DNA of 46,590 nucleotides from UBA2108 sp963925495 (lineage in GTDB: Bacteria; Bacteroidota; Bacteroidia; Flavobacteriales_G; Salibacteraceae). This document shows positions 26,265 through 34,993 of this stretch, one piece after another. The notes below the pieces were generated by a model, which saw nothing but the letters and a program-made list of their open reading frames with translations, had not been told where the DNA came from and did not search any database. Position 1 is the first letter of the stretch, and the number at the start of each line of letters is the position of its first letter. The DNA lies in assembly GCA_963925495.1 (NCBI GenBank), contig CAWUST010000048.1, forward strand, positions 1-46,590. The letters are read 5' to 3'. The translations under genes were made by a program, and so were the position numbers.

Positions 26265-27035
26265 AGTTTTAAGGAGTATTGGGCACCTAAATATTGAGGG
26301 CAAACGCATTAAAAACTTAGTACTTTCAAAAGATATTCCACATCCCACCCAGCTTTTAGTCTTTTCTCTTCTATATCCTGCTTTAGCGAAGTTTCAGTCT
26401 TTAGTAAATTGAGAGATATTTTGAGCAAAGTAGAGAAGTTTCTTGCGGAGTTACCAGCTCTTTTTCTTGAGGGATATTCTCTGAAGGCGACATCGAGAGT
26501 CCAAAGTAGCTCGCCCCTGAATATTCAAGTGCATACTGCATCAGAGGAGTATTTAATCTCAGTACAGGAGACCTATAATTGATTTTACAAAAACAATAGA
26601 GATTTATTCTAGAAGGGTAGAGGCGAATTATAATAGATCGGTTGCCAAGTATGGTTTAAAAGACTAGGGTGGGCGCCGCCATGTTTTATTCCAAGAAAAC
26701 TAATTCTATCAATTTCAATCCTGATTCAAGAAACAGTGTCTTTATGGTGCCAAAAGCCTTCGAAATTTTTAAATATTTATATTATTTTACAAAACAAGAT
26801 TACTAGTTCGCAATGTATTCAAATTTTACATAATTTAATTCCATGTTTTCATTGATTCTTTGGAGGAGTATGATTTTAAATAAGTTGATCGTAAATTCTT
26901 ATTTGATTGCTCAAATACACTATTGTCTCGCTTAGAAAAGCAAGACAATCCAATTAATAATAAACAAAAGAATATTCTAGTTTTTACTTGTCAAAAGTAA
27001 CAGCTAAATGGCTTTATGTTTATCTGGACTTAATT
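26265..27035. other. intergenic with decayed coding pieces
   Basis: About 770 bp between the M3 promoter and the end of the TonB receptor gene. A 75-codon open run without a start (about 26350-26580, +) has protein-like composition but no recognised family; a clear TPR remnant follows at 26563-26667. The rest (26668-27035) is AT-rich and shows nothing. Confidence 0.45.
26563..26667 (+). pseudogene. TPR-repeat protein remnant
   Basis: The frame reads YRRPIIDFTKTIEIYSRR, then VEANYNRSVAKYGLKD and a TAG. This is one recognisable tetratricopeptide unit of the type DYxGAIxDFTKAIEINPxYAEAYYNRGxAKYGLKDY, preceded by stops and with no start codon. Neighbouring repeats are absent or destroyed. It is the residue of a TPR protein. 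Confidence 0.65.
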
Positions 27036-29444
27036 TTAAAAATCGATGATTATTCCAATAGTTGGCAATACCGTTCCACTGTTGTTTGGAACTTCTTCCA
27101 TATCGTAATACTGCTCATTATAGGGCGCCGTCGGATTCAAAACGATTTGATTTTGCTGACCGTCTTCCCTTGGGATTAAAAGTGGTCTTTCCTCAGCTTT
27201 AAATCCGTATAAATTTTGAATGTCTAAATAGATGTTTAGACCCCATTTTTTAAAGTTCCAAGTTTTATCTACTCTTAAATCCAATTGATGAAATTCGGAT
27301 AATGTATTTTCATTAATTCGGCCATAATCCAGAATACCTGAAGGATTAATATCATAAACTGCACGTTGAGAAGATTGGCGGGAAAGATAGGGTGTACTTG
27401 GCCTTCCTTGAACATACCTCCAACGTACACCCAAGGACCATTTCTTTTTAAATTCTTTACCTGCTGTTAAGGTTAGCAAGTGTCTGGAGTCCCAGCTTGA
27501 GGATTTGAATGCTCCATCGGAATTGGTAAATTCACTTCTTACCCAGGTATAAGAAAGAATTCCATAAAATCCTTTCACTAATTTTTGTTGAGCCATCAAT
27601 TCAATTCCGTAAGCTCTTCCCAGGGAAGAAGGAGTTACCGCTTCGTTTCCAATTACACCGAAATCAGTACCTAAATTGGCTAAGCTAATTCCTTTGGACA
27701 AGGACATTGGGTAATAATCATATAGTTTGTAAAATCCTTCCAACGAAATTTTTGACTTTGATGTTGGTCGGTATTCAAGGCCTCCATTAATATGGTCAGC
27801 TTGAATGTATCTGAGACCGTTATTTTGATTTACCAACTCATTTCCAACTTGGTAGCCTAGAATGGTATAGGCTGGTAGTTGGGTATATCTTCCAATAGCG
27901 AAGTTAACAGAGTATTTATCCGACAAATTATAACTCGCACTTGCTCGGGGCGCAAATTGATTGAATGGGTTTTGCATTATTTTATTGTAATTATTTCCAT
28001 CTAATCTTACTCCTAATGAAACGCGCAGCCTACTTTCAAAAAAGCGTTTAGTTACTTGTGCAAAGGCCCCATATTTATTCATGTTAAAAGCAGAGCTGAA
28101 CTGAAGGGTATCAAATTTTTCGCTTGTTGCGGGAGTCGGTGGAATATAAATTCTGTTATAGGTCGAATTGTTATACTTGGCGTATTCGTAATTCACACCA
28201 AACGTAATTTTCCAATCGCCCATTCTAGCCGTATTTTCGAATCGAAATTTATTCTCTATTTCCTGTGATTTATAATTAATAATTAAGTTGTCTTCACTGC
28301 TTTCGTCATTATTGAAGTACTTTTTTGCTTCATTATTGAGCATGTTTCTACTTAAAACAAAAGTTTGGAAACTGTTAGTTGAATAATGTTTGTAAACTCC
28401 TCCAATTGTATAATTCCACTGCGTACTTGGCGGAATATTAGCCAATATATATCGCTGTCTAGAGGTCTCATTAGCGTCAAGATTCAATACATTTTTATCC
28501 AAGGCTCCAATACTTATTAAAGACAATTCATTTTTTTTGTTGATTTTATATTTCACCTTGGTTTGATAATCCCAGTAGGTCGGAAGAAACGGGAGATCGA
28601 GTGCAGTAAATAGAAATTGTAAATAAGACTGCCTAGCAGAAAAAACAAATGTGATTTTTTTATTTAATGGTCCATCAAGGGTTAATCCTAAATCAGATGA
28701 ACCTACCGTTATTTTTCCTTTTAACTTTTCGCTATTTCCGTCCAGTTGCTTAAAACTTAAAAGTGAGCTAAGCATATTTCCTCGACTTGCGGGAAACGCC
28801 CCAGACTGAAAATCTACTTCTCGAATTAAGTTTACATTTATTATTCCTACAGGACCTCCACTAGCACCTTGTGTTTGAAAATGATTAATGTTTGGTACTT
28901 CTATTTCGTCTAGATAAAATCGGTTTTCGTTAGGGGATCCACCTCTTATAATAATATCATTTCTAAATGCAGGCGAAGACGCAACTCCCGGGAATGATTG
29001 GATCACTTTAGAAATATCTCTATTTGCACCTGCTGATTTTTCTATTTCTGCAATTCCAATTGTTTGAATCGAAAGTGGACTTTCGTCTGGTCGAGTAAAT
29101 GGGCTTGATTCTATATCAACAATCTTAATAGTTTGTGACGTCTTTTCCATTTTAATGTCAAATGAAGTTGTACGGCTACTTATTATATTTATTTCTTGAC
29201 TAACTAATGGTCTATATCCAAGCACCGATACTTCTAGTTGAATAAAACCAGGCGTCAGTCCCTTTAAACTGAATTTTCCGTCAATATCTGTTGCCGTGCC
29301 GATATTTGTTCCCCTAATAATTAAATTTGCAAAGGGGATAGGTTCATTACTAATTTCATTTACGATTTCCCCAGTAACGCCTCCTGTTTGAGAAAATAGG
29401 CCGAGTGAAATTAGTAAAAGAAAAAATAGTACTATAGTTTTCAT
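27036..29444 (-). CDS. TonB-dependent outer-membrane receptor
   Basis: A receptor of about 802 residues: signal peptide (MKTIVLFFLLLISLGLFSQ) and a carboxypeptidase-regulatory-like beta-sandwich domain (GGVTGEIVNEISNEPIPFAN ... DGKFSLKGL). The plug domain includes FPGVASSPAFRNDIIIRGGSP and EVPNINHFQ, followed by a 22-strand barrel ending in IGIIIDF. There is no SusD partner and no iron or vitamin gene nearby, so the substrate is unknown. The frame opens at 29453, but the ATG at 29444 begins the signal peptide directly and is preferred. Confidence 0.92.
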   Translation of the reverse strand: MKTIVLFFLLLISLGLFSQTGGVTGEIVNEISNEPIPFANLIIRGTNIGTATDIDGKFSLKGLTPGFIQLEVSVLGYRPLVSQEINIISSRTTSFDIKMEKTSQTIKIVDIESSPFTRPDESPLSIQTIGIAEIEKSAGANRDISKVIQSFPGVASSPAFRNDIIIRGGSPNENRFYLDEIEVPNINHFQTQGASGGPVGIINVNLIREVDFQSGAFPASRGNMLSSLLSFKQLDGNSEKLKGKITVGSSDLGLTLDGPLNKKITFVFSARQSYLQFLFTALDLPFLPTYWDYQTKVKYKINKKNELSLISIGALDKNVLNLDANETSRQRYILANIPPSTQWNYTIGGVYKHYSTNSFQTFVLSRNMLNNEAKKYFNNDESSEDNLIINYKSQEIENKFRFENTARMGDWKITFGVNYEYAKYNNSTYNRIYIPPTPATSEKFDTLQFSSAFNMNKYGAFAQVTKRFFESRLRVSLGVRLDGNNYNKIMQNPFNQFAPRASASYNLSDKYSVNFAIGRYTQLPAYTILGYQVGNELVNQNNGLRYIQADHINGGLEYRPTSKSKISLEGFYKLYDYYPMSLSKGISLANLGTDFGVIGNEAVTPSSLGRAYGIELMAQQKLVKGFYGILSYTWVRSEFTNSDGAFKSSSWDSRHLLTLTAGKEFKKKWSLGVRWRYVQGRPSTPYLSRQSSQRAVYDINPSGILDYGRINENTLSEFHQLDLRVDKTWNFKKWGLNIYLDIQNLYGFKAEERPLLIPREDGQQNQIVLNPTAPYNEQYYDMEEVPNNSGTVLPTIGIIIDF

Positions 29445-29524
29445 AAGAATCATTCATTGTAAAAAAGAATAAACAAATTACAATAGAAAAGGTTAATCTG
29501 AAAATAACTACAACAATGTTATTC

Positions 29525-29760
29525 TTATTTATTTAGGAAGAAGTATAAATGCAGCTCAGGGATACAATAATCAGTTTCTTTAAGAATATCCCAAACATCA
29601 TTTGAAGAAGAGTTTAGGGAAACTCGGTGTGATTTTTAATTATTTGGTTTAGACTCGATTTTAATGAATCACCACCTTTATTAAATGCTGTTTTATAATA
29701 GTCCTGTCCTTGCAAAAGGATAGAACATAACAGGCATATTGTAATTGGTGCAATTTTCAT
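29525..29760 (-). pseudogene. endonuclease I paralogue remnant (frameshifted, truncated)
   Basis: From ATG 29760 the frame gives a signal peptide (MKIAPITICLLCSILLQGQ), then DYYKTAFNKGGDSLKSSLNQ and IIKNHTEFP before a TAA at 29614-29616. One frame over it continues SSSNDVWDILKETD. The intact secreted endonuclease at 13659 has YYSSAFNQSGPDLKTELYN, IIKGHVQFP and SSTDVWDILKETD in the same order. A single-base deletion near 29615 breaks the frame, and homology stops after ETD. About 80% of the gene, including all catalytic residues, is gone. Confidence 0.85.
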
Positions 29761-29920
29761 GTTAGATGTTTTCATATTACTTTCTAGTTAATCGGCATTA
29801 GGTAGTATTCATAGAGCCTAATTATATGATAAAAGTAAACTTTTTAATACGAGTAAGTGTATCTGAATAATAAGTGATAATAGACCGCTACGCAGTTTTA
29901 ATGGTTAAATAGATAAATAG

Positions 29921-30883
29921 TTAAAAAGCCCTAACCGCACGAACTGAATGAGTAGTGGACTTACGGTTGAAGAACGCGCCTCCATCGCTGAAATAGAACT
30001 TGTACGCATGGGTAGTACCATACTCCGTGCTACTCCAATAGGAACCTGTTGAAAGTAAGGTAAAACTTCCTGCACGTAATGCTTTATTAGCAGAAAAACG
30101 GTTATCATACAATAAACCTAATTCATCAATACTTGGTAAATACCAGCCTGCACCTAATCCTGTAACATAAGTTGCTGCTGCACTACTCGTCATTAATGCT
30201 GTATTAAAAGCACCATCTTCTGTACGGTTTGCGTTAGTTAGTGTTCCGCTTGCTTGCCATACTGCTGTGCTTTCTGTTTTGTTTACAATTAAACCGTGTT
30301 GTGCACCTGTAGCATCTTTGTATATGAAGTATACAATACCACCAAGGGTGTCTTGTCCTAAGTAAAATTTATCGGTAGAGCCACCAGTTGCATTAATTAC
30401 ATAAGGGCTTGCCGTTTTGCCTGAACCTGTAACTGTTACATTTGTGCCTGCAGTCACTTGCGTTGCTCCTCCAATAATGCTATCTGCTGTGTTTGCGTGT
30501 AAAGCATAAGGTACACTCATTAACTGGCTGGTTCCTGTTATGGTATACGTTCTGCCACCAGTAGGATCGGTTTCTGTTTTTATAAAGTATTGACCTTTGC
30601 TCCAATCTATGCTGTTAAACGTACCAGAGACAACAGTTCCGCTGCCAATCTCTAGACTTACTAATCCATTCAGGTTAGAGGTAGGAGTTTGCGTTTCTAC
30701 ATAAACTACTGTACCAGAAACGGAACCTTGTACTATACTTAATTGCATGCCAACTACTTGGCTAGTTACTAATACATCTCCCGCATCTCTAACTACTGCT
30801 TGGTAGCTCATTTTTGAAGGTGCTTGTGCAAAAACTGCTGATGTTATTACTATGGCTGCTATAAGTGTGTATAATTTTTTCAT
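29921..30883 (-). CDS. surface protein with DUF1566/FISUMP-type lectin-fold C-terminus
   Basis: This 320-residue protein has a signal peptide (MKKLYTLIAAIVITSAVFAQ) and a beta-rich N-terminal domain common in Bacteroidota surface proteins (KMSYQAVVRDAGDVLVTSQ, YVETQTPTSNLNGLVSLEIG, MSVPYALHANTA). The C-terminal DUF1566 domain has GWYLPSIDELGLLYDNR, GSYWSSTEYG and HSVRAVRAF. This C-type lectin-like fold is also used by the variable proteins of diversity-generating retroelements, and the final part is where such variation would fall. No reverse transcriptase is in the window, so it is probably a stable adhesin or ligand-binding protein. A 36-codon frame precedes it by 6 bp. Confidence 0.78.
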   Translation of the reverse strand: MKKLYTLIAAIVITSAVFAQAPSKMSYQAVVRDAGDVLVTSQVVGMQLSIVQGSVSGTVVYVETQTPTSNLNGLVSLEIGSGTVVSGTFNSIDWSKGQYFIKTETDPTGGRTYTITGTSQLMSVPYALHANTADSIIGGATQVTAGTNVTVTGSGKTASPYVINATGGSTDKFYLGQDTLGGIVYFIYKDATGAQHGLIVNKTESTAVWQASGTLTNANRTEDGAFNTALMTSSAAATYVTGLGAGWYLPSIDELGLLYDNRFSANKALRAGSFTLLSTGSYWSSTEYGTTHAYKFYFSDGGAFFNRKSTTHSVRAVRAF

Positions 30884-30889
30884 AATGTT

Positions 30890-31000
30890 TTAATTTTTAA
30901 TGATTCTAAAAGTTTTGATTAAGGACTCGCTGTCTACTATGTTTAACATACTAATAGTAAGGGCTAAAAAAGAAGTGAGTAGGAGTAATCTCTTTATCAT
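30890..31000 (-). CDS. 36-residue signal-peptide-like small ORF upstream of the lectin-fold gene
   Basis: The frame reads MIKRLLLLTSFLALTISM, then LNIVDSESLIKTFRIIKN and a stop. It looks like a Sec signal followed by a short tail, and ends 6 bp before the next ATG on the same strand. It may be a leader peptide, a tiny secreted peptide, or the truncated N-terminus of a lost gene. No homologue is recognised. Confidence 0.35.
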   Translation of the reverse strand: MIKRLLLLTSFLALTISMLNIVDSESLIKTFRIIKN

Positions 31001-31013
31001 AATCAAATATTAA

Positions 31014-31136
<123 letters not shown>

Positions 31137-31191
31137 GCCTGGTATGGCCAATATCCCTGCTTTCTGGTATGAAAATTACCATTCCTTGCCT

Positions 31192-31686
31192 GGCGTTAGC
31201 TTTTATTGCAGCTTGCTTTTTTGTAATTTTTTCTCCTTTTTACTTAGCTGTTAAAACTTCATCTCTCGCCAAAGCTTCTCTTAAAACGTCTAATAATAGA
31301 CCATTTCCTGATAGAAAAACTGCGTGTTCATCATCATCCGCTTTCATTTTTTCTACAACTATATTTAAACCAGCTAATGTTTTCCCAGCACCAGGCACAC
31401 CCGTAACAAAACAAATAGATTTTAAATTCTTAGACTTTGAAGTTTCAATCACTGAATTAATACAGTCAGCCGTTTTGGATAGGTTTATTGTTCCAGAATC
31501 AGATCGTGTTATTTCCTTTACATTATGCCCCTTATATAATGCTTGAGCTGCTTCCCCAATGGCTGGTGTTGGTTTGTAAATTGAGTTTCCCCAATATTCA
31601 ATATTGATTGGTTCACTATTGTAATTTATAAAAGTCTTAAGTGTATCAGCTGCTAAAGGTCGATAAAAAGTAGTCCTATCTCTCAC
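31192..31686 (-). pseudogene. truncated DUF2075 P-loop NTPase/helicase-like gene
   Basis: The readable part contains EPINIEYWGNSIYKPTP, EAAQALYKGHNVKEITRSD, a Walker A GVPGAGKTLAGLN and LSGNGLLLDVLREALARDE. A TAA at 31240-31242 interrupts it, after which KGEKITKKQAAIKANA continues in frame before homology is lost. The N-terminal region expected for DUF2075 proteins and all later ATPase motifs are missing. The first possible start is a GTG at 31686, immediately beside copy A of an 85-bp repeat. This is a dead gene, once probably a nucleic-acid-dependent ATPase of an accessory or defence locus. Confidence 0.8.
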
Positions 31687-31700
31687 ATCACTATATCAGA

Positions 31701-31785
31701 CTCAGTGCTCGCCAAAGGGACTCCATTATCTATAATCCTAATATCTAATGAGGTAGCAAATTCCCTCTTCTGACTCGTTGCTTAC
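31701..31785. repeat. 85-bp direct repeat, copy A
   Basis: This segment (CTCAGTGCTCGCCAAAGG ... GACTCGTTGCTTAC) is about 80% identical, with one indel, to 31983-32066. On the minus strand both copies can encode LDI-x-IID-x-GVPL followed by a short tail and a stop. They look like duplicated and decayed 3' gene ends or a mobile border. Confidence 0.65.
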
Positions 31786-31828
31786 CTCTATAGCTCTTAG
31801 TTTAGGTAAAGCGAACTCGGATAGCTTT

Positions 31829-31924
31829 TTATTTAAGGTACTTTACATATAGGAAGCAAAATATACCAATAGTAAAACAAGTATAAATAGTAATTGAAAC
31901 CCAATTCTTTTTAAAATATTCCAT
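31829..31924 (-). CDS. 31-residue single-helix small ORF (doubtful)
   Basis: MEYFKKNWVSITIYTCF, then TIGIFCFLYVKYLK: one hydrophobic segment with charged ends, as in small membrane peptides. It sits inside the decayed region between the two 85-bp repeats, with no visible RBS or promoter box, so chance or a gene remnant is equally likely. Confidence 0.2.
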   Translation of the reverse strand: MEYFKKNWVSITIYTCFTIGIFCFLYVKYLK

Positions 31925-31982
31925 ACACAAGTATAAAGAAATATAAAGTCTGAGGGGGATTAAACTAATGGACTATATACCT

Positions 31983-32066
31983 CTCACAACTCTCCAAAGG
32001 AACGCCAGTATCTATAATATTAATGTCTAATGAACTAGCAAATCCCCCTTCTGACTCATTACTTAC
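31983..32066. repeat. 85-bp direct repeat, copy B
   Basis: This is the second copy, 282 bp from copy A and about 80% identical. Its minus-strand frame is cleaner: SNESEGGFASSLDINIID, then TGVPLESCERYIVH and a stop. The level of divergence means the duplication is old. Confidence 0.65.
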
Positions 32067-32127
32067 AGTCCACCGATTTGTCCACTAGAAAAATGGGGAA
32101 AACGAATGAAATGAATATTTTTAAATG

Positions 32128-32155
32128 AAAAAAGCCCCACGAAATGTGAGGCTTT
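32128..32155 (-). terminator. rho-independent terminator of tRNA-Asp
   Basis: Read leftward, a stem AAAGCCTCAC / CGTGGGGCTTT with one mismatch is followed by a T6 run. It lies 33 nt after the tRNA 3' end on the same strand. Confidence 0.75.
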
Positions 32156-32187
32156 CTATAGCTTTCCTGAATTTTTTATCAAGTTAG

Positions 32188-32261
32188 CGGTCTGGACGAG
32201 ACTCGAACTCGCGACCCCCTGCGTGACAGGCAGGTATTCTAACCAACTGAACTACCAAACC
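32188..32261 (-). tRNA. tRNA-Asp (GTC)
   Basis: 74 nt without an encoded CCA. The acceptor stem GGTTTGG/CCAGACC pairs fully (one GU). The D-arm is GTTC..GAAT, the anticodon loop CTGTCAC gives GTC, and the T-arm is GCGAG-TTCGAGT-CTCGT. It has its own promoter and terminator. Downstream of its 3' end lies a graveyard of gene fragments. Confidence 0.96.
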
Positions 32262-32295
32262 GTTTTCGTATCAACTTTGTATCTGAAACGAATTG

Positions 32296-32325
32296 CGAAA
32301 GTAATTTAATTGTTTTGTTTTCAAA
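32296..32325 (-). promoter_or_regulatory. promoter of tRNA-Asp
   Basis: Read leftward: TTTG (32322-32325), an 18-nt spacer, and TACTTTCG (32296-32303), one mismatch from TAnnTTTG. Start of transcription is predicted about 30 nt before the tRNA 5' end. Confidence 0.5.
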
Positions 32326-32467
32326 GCAATTTTCAAAGAAAATTAAGAAAGGTTTTATCTTTTTTTTATTGCACTTCATTATGAAGTACTTAGCTTGTAT
32401 GAAAGGTTTGTTTAAATTGAAAAATCATTTTTATTGAATAGAATTTTACCTATTTATGCCTCTTAAC

Positions 32468-32475
32468 TAGATTTG
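32468..32475 (+). promoter_or_regulatory. -7 promoter box abutting the truA-like start
   Basis: TAGATTTG matches TAnnTTTG and ends only 4 nt before the ATG at 32480. If used, transcription would start at or next to the A of the start codon, giving a leaderless mRNA. Confidence 0.5.
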
Positions 32476-32479
32476 CCTT

Positions 32480-33262
32480 ATGGCAAAATATTCCAATTTG
32501 TATCTAATTCATATACAATTCTTAGGATTTCGTTTTCATGGTTGGCAAAAACAACCAGATGTTAAGACCGTTCACGAAATGATTGACAAAACCCTCTGGT
32601 TTGTTCTTGGGCACGAAGCCTATAAAACAATGGGAGCCAGCCGGACAGATGCAAAAGTTTCGGCGCAACACTTTGTTTTTGAGTTGTTTTTGAATGAGTC
32701 AGTAGACTTTATTCCATTTCTCGAAAAATTTAATTCTAATATTCCTTCTGATATAAGGGCCACTAAAATTGAAGAAACGAATTCCAATTTTAACATTATT
32801 CACTCTTCCAAGTTCAAGGAGTATCATTACTATTTTGCTTATGGAGAAAAGCCTCATCCTTATTCAGCAGCATTTATAAATACAATTCTTCCTGAATTAG
32901 ATGTAGAACTTATGAAAAAAGGAGCTGAACTCTTTGTGGGGGAACATAACTTCGATAAATATGTTACCAAGCCGCGTCCAAAAATTAACTTTAAAAGAAC
33001 CATTATTACAAGTGAAATAATAGAAAACACCATTTTAACCGCTAGTTTTTTCCCTAAAGAAAGTTTTGTGTTTAAAGTGTCCTCTATAGGTTTTATGCGA
33101 AATCAAGTGAGACTAATGATGGGACAACTTTTTGAGTTAGGAAAGCACAACATGGATTTGATTGAATTGGAAAGATCATTATCCGATTCAGAAAACAAAA
33201 AATCCTTAACGGTTATCGCACCTGCTTCAGGACTTCATTTAATTGAAGTGAATTTTGATTAA
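32480..33262 (+). CDS. truA: tRNA pseudouridine synthase A (TruA)
   Basis: A 260-residue TruA family enzyme. FLGFRFHGWQKQP near the start, the catalytic motif GASRTDAKVSAQ (Asp about residue 57) and the closing SIGFMRNQVRLMMGQLFELG are all present. It isomerises uridines in the anticodon arm (positions 38-40 in the canonical enzyme). The protein is shorter and more divergent than typical TruA, so it could be a second family member in this genome. Downstream, the HMG-CoA lyase gene follows after 113 bp. Confidence 0.88.
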   Translation: MAKYSNLYLIHIQFLGFRFHGWQKQPDVKTVHEMIDKTLWFVLGHEAYKTMGASRTDAKVSAQHFVFELFLNESVDFIPFLEKFNSNIPSDIRATKIEETNSNFNIIHSSKFKEYHYYFAYGEKPHPYSAAFINTILPELDVELMKKGAELFVGEHNFDKYVTKPRPKINFKRTIITSEIIENTILTASFFPKESFVFKVSSIGFMRNQVRLMMGQLFELGKHNMDLIELERSLSDSENKKSLTVIAPASGLHLIEVNFD

Positions 33263-33375
33263 AATTTATCTTACATTAGTTTTATGTCAAACTTAATCAC
33301 TTTTAAGTCTTTTATTAATTCGGAAGAAGCCTTTCTACATTATATCGAAAGGCATTTTTTATCCAAATTTGCAAA

Positions 33376-34224
33376 ATGAAAATTACTGAATGCCCGCGTG
33401 ATGCCATGCAGGGAATTAAAGATTGGATTCCTACTCAAACTAAAATTGATTACTTAAACTCAATTCTAAAAGTAGGTTTCGATACAGTTGATTTTGGAAG
33501 CTTTGTTTCTCCTAAAGCCATTCCTCAACTTAAAGACACAGCCGAAGTGTTAGCCAAATTAGATTTGGAAAACACATGCAGTAAATTGCTTGCTATAGTG
33601 GCTAATAAAAGAGGAGCAGAGGACGCTTGTAATTTTGAGGAAATTGATTATCTCGGCTTTCCCTTTTCCATTTCCGAACAATTTCAACAAAGAAATACAA
33701 ATTCAAGTATTGAAGAATCGTTAGGGCGAGTTCAAGAAATAAAATCCTTATGTGATCAAAACAATAAAAAATTGGTAGTTTATATTTCAATGGCTTTTGG
33801 GAATCCTTATGGGGAAGAATGGAATCCTGAAATAGCGGTAAAATGGAGCACTTTATTAGCCAATAACCTTGGGATTGAAATAATGGCCTTGTCAGATACT
33901 ATTGGAGTATCAAACCGAAATAATATAACTCAACTTTTTTCTACTTTAATTCCGGAATTACCTTCGGTTGAATTTGGGGCACACTTGCACAGTATACCTG
34001 CAACTCGTTACGAGAAAATTGAAGCGGCTTTTAAGGCAGGATGCCGAAGAATGGATTCTGCTATTAGTGGATATGGTGGTTGTCCAATGGCAACAGACGA
34101 TTTAACTGGGAACATGGCTACGGAAGAATTATTACTTTTTGCTAAAAACAATAATTTGGGATTAGGATTGGACCTACAAAAATTTGAACAAGCCAAGGAA
34201 TTTTCAACTAAGGTTTTCAATTAA
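33376..34224 (+). CDS. mvaB: hydroxymethylglutaryl-CoA lyase
   Basis: The 282-residue TIM-barrel enzyme cleaves HMG-CoA to acetyl-CoA and acetoacetate in leucine breakdown. Near the start ITECPRDAMQG carries the catalytic Arg-Asp pair, FGAHLHS the metal-binding His pair, and GCPMATDDLTGNMATE the catalytic Cys loop. It is slightly short at the N-terminus (starts at the first strand) but all motifs are present. It is separate from other leucine-degradation genes here. Confidence 0.9.
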   Translation: MKITECPRDAMQGIKDWIPTQTKIDYLNSILKVGFDTVDFGSFVSPKAIPQLKDTAEVLAKLDLENTCSKLLAIVANKRGAEDACNFEEIDYLGFPFSISEQFQQRNTNSSIEESLGRVQEIKSLCDQNNKKLVVYISMAFGNPYGEEWNPEIAVKWSTLLANNLGIEIMALSDTIGVSNRNNITQLFSTLIPELPSVEFGAHLHSIPATRYEKIEAAFKAGCRRMDSAISGYGGCPMATDDLTGNMATEELLLFAKNNNLGLGLDLQKFEQAKEFSTKVFN

Positions 34225-34227
34225 TAG

Positions 34228-34272
34228 TAAAAGAGAGTAACTAATTGAGTTTATAAGATTTTACTCTTTTAT
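34228..34272. terminator. possible bidirectional terminator between mvaB and the TlpA-like gene
   Basis: AAAAGAGAGTAA at 34229-34240 can pair with TTACTCTTTT at 34261-34270, leaving a 2-nt bulge and a 20-nt loop. It lies at the junction of two convergent genes. The stem overlaps the stop codon of the TlpA-like gene, so the call is weak. Confidence 0.35.
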
Positions 34273-34869
34273 TAAAGATTCTAATTGTAAAATAAAATCT
34301 TCCGAATCCCAATTCGCCATTCCATTTGTTTGAGAGACAATGCGCCCACTTTTATCAATCACAAAAGTGGTCGGTAATCCGGGAGGATTTAATTCTACGG
34401 GAACTTTGAATGTTAGAAATGAAAAAGGAATATCCGTACCAAAATCTGCTGCGAATGCATTCACAACCTCATGTTTTTCATAGCTTAAGAATAAAAATTT
34501 AATTCCTTCTTTGTTTTCCATTTTGTGATATAAATTAGTGATACTTGGTAATTCAGCGCGGCAAGGTGGACACCAGGTTGCCCAAAAATTTAAAAATATT
34601 ACCTGTCCTTTAAACTCCGATAAAGAATGCTGCAATCCTTGGTCGTCTGAAAAAACAAAATTTTGAAATACATTTTCAGAAATAGTAACTCGGTTTTCCG
34701 CTTCAATTTGCGTATTCATAATTCCGGTGTTAACTATAAGCCTTTGTAAAGCAATTCTTCCATCCGGAAATAATAGGAAAACAATAAACCCAATGAATAT
34801 TATATCGAAAAACTTTTTAGGTACTGTCTTCTTTCGGAAGCGATGAATTTCTCCTTTTATCCAATTCAT
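34261..34869 (-). CDS. TlpA/ResA-like membrane-anchored thioredoxin
   Basis: About 202 residues from ATG 34869 (MNWIKGEIHRF). One N-terminal helix (FFDIIFIGFIVFLLF) anchors it in the inner membrane with the thioredoxin domain in the periplasm. The active site is FWATWCPPCRAELP, followed by GLPTTFVIDKSGRI with the cis-Pro. It reduces periplasmic disulfides, for example in cytochrome c maturation, or responds to oxidative stress. The open frame reaches 34923, but the extra 18 residues have no family support. Confidence 0.88.
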   Translation of the reverse strand: MNWIKGEIHRFRKKTVPKKFFDIIFIGFIVFLLFPDGRIALQRLIVNTGIMNTQIEAENRVTISENVFQNFVFSDDQGLQHSLSEFKGQVIFLNFWATWCPPCRAELPSITNLYHKMENKEGIKFLFLSYEKHEVVNAFAADFGTDIPFSFLTFKVPVELNPPGLPTTFVIDKSGRIVSQTNGMANWDSEDFILQLESLIKE

Positions 34870-34993
34870 TTTTAGCAAGTCTTTTAAATATATTTTTACT
34901 GAATTATTTTTGCATTTCGTCAAAAGAGCAATATAGTCTAGATTATTCTAGAAATTTCGAACGCAAAAGAATGAAATTTATTAAACTACAATT

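Noticed and set aside
29921..30883. Active diversity-generating retroelement
   Set aside because: No reverse transcriptase, accessory protein or template repeat was found anywhere in the window; only the target-like fold is present.
31169..31546. 125-codon rightward ORF over the DUF2075 remnant
   Set aside because: It is the antisense of a recognisable P-loop NTPase fragment and has no motif of its own.
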